From an uncultured Bacilli bacterium (GTDB lineage Bacteria > Bacillota_I > Bacilli_A > RF39 > UBA660): 5,851 nt of DNA. The translations under genes were made by a program, and so were the position numbers. Numbering within the stretch: the first letter of the stretch is position 1; each line of letters starts with the position of its first letter. Positions 1-4,110 of this stretch are shown piece by piece. The notes under the pieces were generated by a model. That model saw only the letters and a list, made by a program, of their open reading frames with translations, did no database searches and was not told the DNA's origin. The DNA lies in assembly GCA_944363895.1 (NCBI GenBank), contig CALVVP010000086.1, forward strand, positions 1 to 5,851, written 5' to 3'.

Positions 1-4
1 TTTT

Positions 5-67
5 GAATTAGTATATATAGTACCAATTCGGAAATATTCGAATTGGCGCTAGTATCACACTAGCCAA
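5..67 (-). other. Ladder of mutually exclusive hairpins in the leftward leader
   Basis: In minus-strand RNA three overlapping stems can form. TTGGC (67-63) pairs with GCCAA (47-43), enclosing TAGT/ACTA. CCAATTCG (46-39) pairs perfectly with CGAATTGG (30-23). GAATTGGTA (29-21) pairs with TACTAATTC (13-5), using one G-U. Neighbouring stems share bases, so they exclude each other, as in attenuators. The G-U pair of the last stem exists only on the minus strand. No T tract follows within the window, and no known riboswitch class is recognised. Confidence 0.4.
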
Positions 68-68
68 C

Positions 69-137
69 CCCTTTTTATTCTTTTATGCGAACTATTCCTC
101 AGGGGGGAATAGTTCTTTTTTGTACCCTTTTTATTCT
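69..137 (+). repeat. 13-bp direct repeat flanking the terminator hairpin
   Basis: CCCTTTTTATTCT occurs at 69-81 and again at 125-137, 56 bp apart, one copy on each side of the hairpin at 89-115. On the minus strand each copy ends in GGG, which could pair with the C-rich loop of the hairpin. The function is unknown; a local duplication is the simplest explanation. Confidence 0.6.
89..121 (+). terminator. Strong rightward intrinsic terminator
   Basis: GAACTATTCC (89-98) pairs perfectly with GGAATAGTTC (106-115), and two more inner pairs (one G-U) are possible only in plus-strand RNA. Six T residues follow at once (116-121). On the minus strand the hairpin is followed by GCATAAAAG, not a T tract. 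It therefore ends a transcript coming from the left, convergent with rpoZ. Confidence 0.75.
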
Positions 138-148
138 AGTACAAATCC

Positions 149-178
149 ATTATAATATATGAAAAATAATTAAGTCAA
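149..178 (-). promoter_or_regulatory. Leftward sigma-A promoter for a gene or RNA beyond the window
   Basis: TTGACT (178-173) and TATAAT (154-149) on the minus strand are 18 bp apart, the best full promoter in the window. Transcription would begin near 142 and run through the structured left end, which has no convincing start codon with a ribosome site. The product is therefore a long leader or a non-coding RNA that continues past position 1. Confidence 0.6.
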
Positions 179-197
179 TATATTTTATTTATAGTTG

Positions 198-214
198 TGT
201 CAAAATGTGTCAAC
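198..214 (+). promoter_or_regulatory. Tandem Spo0A-box-like repeat upstream of the leftward promoter
   Basis: TGTCAAA (198-204) and TGTCAAC (208-214) lie exactly 10 bp apart, within a longer direct repeat of TGTGTCAA. The first fits TGTCRAA fully, the second at six of seven bases. The pair ends 19 bp upstream of the -35 box of the promoter at 178-149. It is also enclosed by an inverted repeat ATAGTTG/CAACTAT (191-217). Confidence 0.4.
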
Positions 215-408
215 TATTTCAATTTTATTTTATCTTTAGCTACTTCTTCCAAAGCCCGACCAATTGGCTTTTTAGAAACATACTCATATTCTTTTAATTG
301 ATAATGTTTAGTTTCTTCAATCTCATGCGCTCTTTTAGCAACAAGATTAACTAACAAATATTTAGAACCAATTTGATTAAGTAGCTTGTCAATAGATGGA
401 TAAATCAT
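214..408 (-). CDS. rpoZ: RNA polymerase omega subunit
   Basis: This small subunit binds the beta-prime C-terminus and helps assemble and stabilise RNA polymerase. With the start at ATG 408 it has 64 residues and begins MIYPSIDKLLNQIGSKYLLV, closely matching the Firmicutes pattern (B. subtilis omega starts M-x-x-PSID and continues SKYTLV). The conserved VAKRAHEI and the C-terminal block PIGRALEEVAKDKI are present. A longer reading from ATG 426 (70 residues) is less likely because it includes the Shine-Dalgarno site. The gene stands alone behind its own promoter, after the DUF2779 gene; gmk, its usual upstream neighbour in Firmicutes, is not in the window. No good leftward terminator follows; only a 7-bp inverted repeat (191-197 with 211-217) without a T tract is seen. 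Confidence 0.93.
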   Translation of the reverse strand: MIYPSIDKLLNQIGSKYLLVNLVAKRAHEIEETKHYQLKEYEYVSKKPIGRALEEVAKDKIKLK

Positions 409-414
409 TTTAAT

Positions 415-423
415 CACCTTCCT
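415..423 (-). promoter_or_regulatory. Ribosome binding site that decides the rpoZ start
   Basis: AGGAAGGTG on the minus strand ends 6 bases before ATG 408. It lies inside the extra codons that a start at ATG 426 would add, so 408 is the better start. Confidence 0.8.
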
Positions 424-430
424 CATATTA

Positions 431-459
431 ATAATAAACCAAAAATCATATATTTACAA
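431..459 (-). promoter_or_regulatory. Probable rpoZ promoter
   Basis: TTGTAA (459-454) and TATTAT (436-431) on the minus strand are separated by 17 bp, a good sigma-A arrangement. The predicted start near 424 gives a leader of about 16 bases to ATG 408. A second possible -10, TATGAT at 450-445, lacks a good -35. Confidence 0.5.
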
Positions 460-473
460 CAAAATTCTTAAAA

Positions 474-490
474 TTTGACATTATTTGACA
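474..490 (-). promoter_or_regulatory. Tandem Spo0A-box-like repeat upstream of rpoZ
   Basis: On the minus strand TGTCAAA occurs twice exactly 10 bp apart (490-484 and 480-474), both matching TGTCRAA. The pair straddles the stop codon of the DUF2779 gene and ends 14 bp upstream of the rpoZ -35 box, a plausible activator position. One copy is partly constrained by coding, so the evidence is weaker than at 4092-4108. Confidence 0.4.
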
Positions 491-2253
491 ATATCTCTTA
501 ATCCTTTTAATATTTCGACCATAGCCCAAGTATCTTGTAAACAATATTCTACTAGCTTTTGGTATTTATATTCATATTCTTGTTTATTCATCGTTTTAAA
601 TTTGGCATAAGTCACTAAAGCATCGACCCCATTAGCTATATCCATTCCCTGATAAGTTAAATTACTAAATAAAGGTAAAATTTTTTTGATGGAAAAAGAG
701 CCTTGCATATCTTCATGATAATAATTAAATAAAGCTGCTTCCTCTTTAGGATAACCTAAAGTTTCATATAATTTAGTATTAGTTTTAATAATATTCATCA
801 AATCAAATACTCTATCTCTAATACTTAATAATTCTTTTTTATAATTAGGAAAAATATCCGCTAATTCTTTTAATCGACTTTTTTCAAAAGATTCATTATA
901 AACTAAAATAGTTCCTTTATCCCCAATATCTTCAATTAATTTTTTAATTAATTCTTCGCGGTGGTCAAGTTCATCTTTAGCTAAATATCCATAATGATCT
1001 TTTATTTTATCACAAACTCCCGGTTCTTTTTCGATATGTAAAGAAAATTGAAATACTGATTGAGTATAAGGTTTTTCCCCTCTAAATCTTGGTAATGGAC
1101 AAGGAAAAGTTTCAAAATCTAAATGGTAGACAGGATAACTAATTTGTTTTAGTCCATCTTTTATTTTATCTTTATTGATATAGGGAATATGGGTTTTAAC
1201 CACTTTTTTTTGAATTTGATTTTTTTCTCTTAATAAATCTTTGTCTTCAACTTCTAACACACTAGTTATACCATTATTAATTAATTCATAAACTGATTTT
1301 TTATTAAAGCCATAATGATTATCTAAATAAGTTAAAATAGAATTTTTTTCAGGTAAAATGTTAAAGCACAAATCAAAAAATTGACATTTTGTTGACTTTT
1401 TATTTTCACAAAATATCCCTACTTCACATCTTTTTTTATCTAATCGGGCAATATATTCTTCTAATTTTCGCCGGTCTTGGTCAATTTTTTCTTGATAAAT
1501 TTTCGTAATTGAAGTCAAATCAAAATAAGTAATAATCTCATTATTATAAACAGGTACGCCCTTTTCATATTTACCGTCAAAAGTATAATCATCATTTAAA
1601 ACAGCTAAATAATAATGAATTTTATTAATTTTATCTAGTTGGTTGTTTTGTTTTAAATCATTTTCAATAATATATCTTTGTACCGCTAAATCATAAACAT
1701 AATGTCCGGCTTGATCATAACGATCTAATAATTTGTTTCTGATTTTATAATATTTATCGGGTAAATTGTTATTATTATCTTCTAGTAAGTGATAAACATT
1801 ATTTTGTTTTTCAAAAATAGAAATAAAATCTTTTTCTTTATAACCCAAACTTAAAAATTTTTTACTTGTGGTCGCTTTTACTTCGATAATATTAAACGAG
1901 TCATGATCTTCATTATAAATATCGACATAACAAATATATCTAATACCATTTATTTTACAATCAAAACTTTCCTGTTCAAAAGTATTATAAGCATATTTTA
2001 ATGTTCCTTTAAAATAATCTTTGGCCGAATTACCAGCTAATATTTCCACTTCATTATAATAAGGTAACATTACTTCCATTTGTTCATCTACTTCAGTATC
2101 AGCAGTTAATTCTTTTAACAACTCATTTTGCTCTTCTTTTAAATATTCTTCGTAACTAATATCACTATTTAATATTTCTTCCTTTAAATCATCTAAGGCG
2201 ACATATCTAGGACATCTGGAATAATTAATAAATTTAGTTTTCGTTATTGCCAT
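481..2253 (-). CDS. DUF2779 protein: Cas4/RecB-like nuclease fused to DnaQ-like exonuclease domain
   Basis: The 590-residue protein begins with a RecB/Cas4-like N-terminus (INYSRCPRYVAL, Cys14). PD-(D/E)XK candidate residues are Asp111 (YVDIY) and Glu124-Val-Lys126 (IIEVKATTS). Cys282, Cys290 and Cys296 (spacing x7, x5) with Cys14 form the one-plus-three pattern of Cas4/AddB iron-sulfur nucleases; Cys276 is extra. The C-terminal part is DUF2779, which looks like a DEDD exonuclease of RNase H fold: YPVYHLDFETF (373-383, Asp379 and Glu381), VYNESFEKSRL (451-461), Asp484 in RVFDLM, and YCLQD (570-574, Y-x3-D). This suggests a cytoplasmic DNA or RNA processing enzyme with two possible active sites. 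Its substrate is unknown and no cas genes are present. ATG 2253 has AAAGGTG at 2264-2258. It is coupled to the overlapping NERD-like gene. The family call is firm; catalytic assignments are inference. Confidence 0.88.
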   Translation of the reverse strand: MAITKTKFINYSRCPRYVALDDLKEEILNSDISYEEYLKEEQNELLKELTADTEVDEQMEVMLPYYNEVEILAGNSAKDYFKGTLKYAYNTFEQESFDCKINGIRYICYVDIYNEDHDSFNIIEVKATTSKKFLSLGYKEKDFISIFEKQNNVYHLLEDNNNNLPDKYYKIRNKLLDRYDQAGHYVYDLAVQRYIIENDLKQNNQLDKINKIHYYLAVLNDDYTFDGKYEKGVPVYNNEIITYFDLTSITKIYQEKIDQDRRKLEEYIARLDKKRCEVGIFCENKKSTKCQFFDLCFNILPEKNSILTYLDNHYGFNKKSVYELINNGITSVLEVEDKDLLREKNQIQKKVVKTHIPYINKDKIKDGLKQISYPVYHLDFETFPCPLPRFRGEKPYTQSVFQFSLHIEKEPGVCDKIKDHYGYLAKDELDHREELIKKLIEDIGDKGTILVYNESFEKSRLKELADIFPNYKKELLSIRDRVFDLMNIIKTNTKLYETLGYPKEEAALFNYYHEDMQGSFSIKKILPLFSNLTYQGMDIANGVDALVTYAKFKTMNKQEYEYKYQKLVEYCLQDTWAMVEILKGLRDIVK

Positions 2254-2848
2254 ACTTCACCTTTAAATCATTATATATTTGATCGATTTTATCTTTATTA
2301 TAAGTTCTTTCATTTAATCTTTTTTCTAAAGTATTGTAAATAAATTTTCTCGTTGTCAACCAAACACCAGTCACTTTAAAAGAAATTCCTGGTTGAATAA
2401 TGAAATAGTGATAAATATTGTCTTTAATAATAAACGGATTATTTACTTTTTTATCGTTAATCGTCCATTCTAAATCATTAATATCCCCTTTTAAAACACC
2501 ACTTTTGTTTAACGAAGCAAATTCAAAAACTCCTGATTCATTAATAACAATTAAATTATGATCGATAATTAAAGTTTTTTGATAAGTTTTTAAATTATTA
2601 ATTTCTGAAATAATTAATTCATTATCCGTATATTTTCTTATTTTTTTAAAAGGACTCCCATATTTATCATAATCGATCATTAATTTAATTACTGTCAAGG
2701 TATTTAAAATAACGAAAACAAAGAAAAGACATGTTAAAGGAATACTAAGAAAAGAATTTAACATAAACAAATTAAAAATCCGTAAAACAATTATCGGGGC
2801 GACGATAACATAGACAATTGCCAGAGCATAAAATAAAGATTTTTTCAT
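2234..2848 (-). CDS. Two-TM membrane protein with degenerate NERD-like domain
   Basis: From ATG 2848 the protein has 204 residues. It starts MKKSLFYALAIVYVIVAP and has two hydrophobic helices at about 5-27 and 33-54, then a soluble part. Residues about 76-140 resemble the nuclease-related NERD domain: IIDHNLIVINESGVF (94-108), LNKSGVLKGDINDLEWTI (113-130) and a downstream NPF. In active NERD domains the segment after GIF is usually IETKN, carrying the PD-(D/E)XK Glu and Lys. Here it reads FASLN, so both catalytic residues appear to be missing and a binding or scaffold role is more likely than cleavage. The last 20 bases overlap the start of the DUF2779 gene, whose Shine-Dalgarno lies just upstream of the overlap inside this gene, so the two are probably translated together. 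The NERD relation is my reading of the pattern and is moderate; the membrane helices are clear. Confidence 0.7.
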   Translation of the reverse strand: MKKSLFYALAIVYVIVAPIIVLRIFNLFMLNSFLSIPLTCLFFVFVILNTLTVIKLMIDYDKYGSPFKKIRKYTDNELIISEINNLKTYQKTLIIDHNLIVINESGVFEFASLNKSGVLKGDINDLEWTINDKKVNNPFIIKDNIYHYFIIQPGISFKVTGVWLTTRKFIYNTLEKRLNERTYNKDKIDQIYNDLKVKYGNNEN

Positions 2849-2853
2849 TTTTA

Positions 2854-2858
2854 CCACC
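2854..2858 (-). promoter_or_regulatory. Ribosome binding site that decides the NERD-like gene start
   Basis: GGTGG on the minus strand lies 5 bases before ATG 2848. The two upstream in-frame ATGs (2869 and 2860) have no Shine-Dalgarno sequence of their own, and the one at 2860 touches this site. Confidence 0.6.
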
Positions 2859-2864
2859 ATATTA

Positions 2865-2873
2865 ATCATAACA
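2865..2873 (-). promoter_or_regulatory. Possible extended -10 promoter of the NERD-like / DUF2779 unit
   Basis: The minus strand reads TGTTATGAT, an extended -10 with hexamer TATGAT (2870-2865). It ends 16 bases before the chosen ATG at 2848, so the leader would be only about 10 bases and would begin at the Shine-Dalgarno site. No good -35 is visible. Supported mainly by its position right after the radC terminator. Confidence 0.35.
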
Positions 2874-2883
2874 CATTTAGCTT

Positions 2884-2914
2884 AATAATAAAAGTACCGA
2901 CTTAAGCAGTACTT
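2884..2914 (-). terminator. Probable intrinsic terminator after radC
   Basis: On the minus strand AAGTACTG (2914-2907) pairs with CGGTACTT (2899-2892) around a 7-base loop, followed by a broken T tract (TTATTATT). One pair is a G-U wobble in minus-strand RNA but an A-C mismatch in the other direction, which favours leftward transcription. It is a modest stem, so read-through into the next unit is likely. Confidence 0.6.
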
Positions 2915-2924
2915 AATTAATATT

Positions 2925-3614
2925 TTAAAAATTAACTAAATTATTATCGTTAAAACTAAAATAATTATCTTTACCAATGATTATATGATCTAAAACTTTA
3001 ATACCTAATATTTTCCCTACTTCAATCAACTGTTTAGTCATGATTATATCATTATTCGAGGGATTAATATTACCGGATGGATGATTATGAACACAAATAA
3101 TACTAGAAGCACTTAAAAGATAAGCTTCTTTAAATATTTCTCGCGGATGAATTAAACTTTCATTAATCGTTCCAATAAACAATAATTTATCTTTAATAAT
3201 ATGGTTTTTAGTATCTAAATAGACACAATAAAAATATTCTTGTAATTTATCACCCAATTTAGCTTGATAATATTCATAAATACTACTTGAAGAATAAACC
3301 TTAATTTGATTAAGATTATCGATTTTCTGATTTAATCTTTTGCCTAATTCGATTGCAGCTAAAATCTCACAAGCTTTTGCTTTCCCAATCCCTTTTATTT
3401 TTATTAAATTTTCTAAATTAATATCTTTTAAATTATTAATATTTTCAATTTGTTTTAAAATATTACTAGCTAAAGTTTTAACTGAATAATCTTTAGTTCC
3501 CGTTTTAAGTAAGATTGCTAATAAATCTTCATTACTTAAATATTCAACCCCTTTATTAATTAATCTTTCTCTTGGTCTTTCACTTAATGGAATATCCTTA
3601 ATTAAAACATTCAT
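2925..3614 (-). CDS. radC: RadC family protein (HhH plus JAB/MPN domain)
   Basis: The 229-residue length is typical of RadC. The N-terminal UPF0758 region begins IKDIPLSERPRERL (5-18) and contains a helix-hairpin-helix around KIKGIGKAKACEILAAIELG (72-91). The C-terminal JAB/MPN domain carries HPRE (156-159), HNHPSG (176-181) and Asp189, giving the HxH...D metal-binding set of JAMM proteins. The cellular role of RadC is not settled: the original radC repair mutation of E. coli was later traced to recG, and a function in recombination or DNA uptake has only been suggested. A strong AAGGAGG (3625-3619) precedes ATG 3614, which overlaps the stop of the SPOR-like gene by four bases. A hairpin terminator follows the stop codon. 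Family identification is secure. Confidence 0.96.
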   Translation of the reverse strand: MNVLIKDIPLSERPRERLINKGVEYLSNEDLLAILLKTGTKDYSVKTLASNILKQIENINNLKDINLENLIKIKGIGKAKACEILAAIELGKRLNQKIDNLNQIKVYSSSSIYEYYQAKLGDKLQEYFYCVYLDTKNHIIKDKLLFIGTINESLIHPREIFKEAYLLSASSIICVHNHPSGNINPSNNDIIMTKQLIEVGKILGIKVLDHIIIGKDNYFSFNDNNLVNF

Positions 3615-4057
3615 GATTCCTCCTTATATTTACTTAACACTTGTTTACATATTTCTTTAATCGTATCTTCATCATCAGTATTATTTAAAACCATATCATA
3701 TTGTCTTAAAGATGCAATAAATTCTTGATCAGTTAAAGTGGTAGTTTTAACAATGGTATCGATATCTTTACTTTGATAATATTCTTGAATTTTGTCAACA
3801 TTAGAACTATCCAAAGAAATACCGATATAAACATAATACATATTATCGATTACACTATAAATATAATCAGTTAAGTGAGTTGTATTTTCTTGCATACTCT
3901 CCATACTAGAATAAACTCCTTGTTGAATTAAATAAGCGGTTTCACTTTCATTAAAAACAGGAAAAATATCTGTTTTTTCATATTCTTTTAATATGTAAAA
4001 AGACAATAAAAAACCGACTAATAAAGATGCAATAATAGTTAATAAATATTTTTTCAT
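3611..4057 (-). CDS. Single-pass membrane protein with SPOR-like domain (SpoIIB-like)
   Basis: The 148-residue protein starts MKKYLLTIIASLLVGFLLSF, a transmembrane anchor at about 4-23, with the remainder probably outside the membrane. Residues about 41-105 match the SPOR pattern: AYLIQQGVYSS, then a beta strand YYVYIGIS, then helix and strand to IDTIVK. SPOR domains bind denuded septal peptidoglycan. A polar tail follows (106-148). The start has GGTGAAGG upstream. The TGA stop overlaps the radC start as ATGA, so the two are translationally coupled. In B. subtilis the SPOR protein SpoIIB is encoded close upstream of radC, which makes a short SpoIIB relative the best guess. It is much shorter than B. 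subtilis SpoIIB, so the symbol is not assigned. The SPOR call rests on pattern only, not on an alignment. Confidence 0.75.
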   Translation of the reverse strand: MKKYLLTIIASLLVGFLLSFYILKEYEKTDIFPVFNESETAYLIQQGVYSSMESMQENTTHLTDYIYSVIDNMYYVYIGISLDSSNVDKIQEYYQSKDIDTIVKTTTLTDQEFIASLRQYDMVLNNTDDEDTIKEICKQVLSKYKEES

Positions 4058-4074
4058 AATCCTTCACCATTATT

Positions 4075-4080
4075 ATCATA
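4075..4080 (-). promoter_or_regulatory. Probable -10 box of the SPOR-like gene / radC unit
   Basis: TATGAT on the minus strand ends 17 bases before the ATG at 4057. The positions expected for a -35 at 17 or 18 bp spacing (CATTTT, ACATTT) do not resemble TTGACA, and there is no TG extension. The promoter therefore probably depends on an activator, in line with the tandem operator directly upstream. Confidence 0.5.
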
Positions 4081-4091
4081 CCCTATTAATC

Positions 4092-4108
4092 AGTCGAAAA
4101 ATGTCGAA
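4092..4108 (+). promoter_or_regulatory. Tandem Spo0A-box-like operator upstream of the SPOR-like gene
   Basis: Two heptamers, AGTCGAA (4092-4098) and TGTCGAA (4102-4108), lie exactly 10 bp apart. The second is a perfect match to the 0A box TGTCRAA bound by the sporulation response regulator Spo0A, and the first differs at one base. The pair fills the proS to SPOR-gene interval just upstream of a TATGAT -10 box. In the minus direction the outer copy reads TTCGACA, a -35-like element 22 bp from the -10. The repeat is seen directly; assignment to Spo0A is inferred from the consensus and needs a Spo0A gene in the genome. Confidence 0.5.
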
Positions 4109-4110
4109 AT

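Noticed and set aside
2..52. Possible C-terminus of a plus-strand gene (16 codons ending TAG at 50-52)
   Set aside because: The terminator at 89-121 would suit it, but the stretch is too short to recognise, uses CGG and CGC codons that look unusual for so AT-rich a genome, and is built from a perfect inverted repeat. Not excluded; needs sequence to the left.
1..143. tRNA, tmRNA, SRP RNA, RNase P RNA, T-box or known riboswitch in the left end
   Set aside because: I looked for CCA ends with a T-arm, the tmRNA 5' end, the SRP GGAAG motif, RNase P end motifs and T-box AGGGTGG; none is present on either strand.
191..217. Inverted repeat ATAGTTG/CAACTAT as a terminator for rpoZ
   Set aside because: The stem is only 7 bp with a 13-base loop and no T tract follows in the leftward direction; it more likely reflects the operator region.
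459..477. A/T inverted repeat after the DUF2779 gene as a terminator
   Set aside because: The stem is interrupted by a mismatch, is nearly all A-T, and lacks a T tract; it would be unstable.
1377..1394. TTGACA and TTGACT 11 bp apart, similar to the tandem operator motif
   Set aside because: It is inside the DUF2779 coding region, encodes the conserved cysteine segment, and has an 11-bp rather than a 10-bp period.
481..2253. A CRISPR-Cas locus, suggested by the Cas4-like domain
   Set aside because: No repeat-spacer array and no other cas gene is visible, and DUF2779 proteins occur independently of CRISPR.
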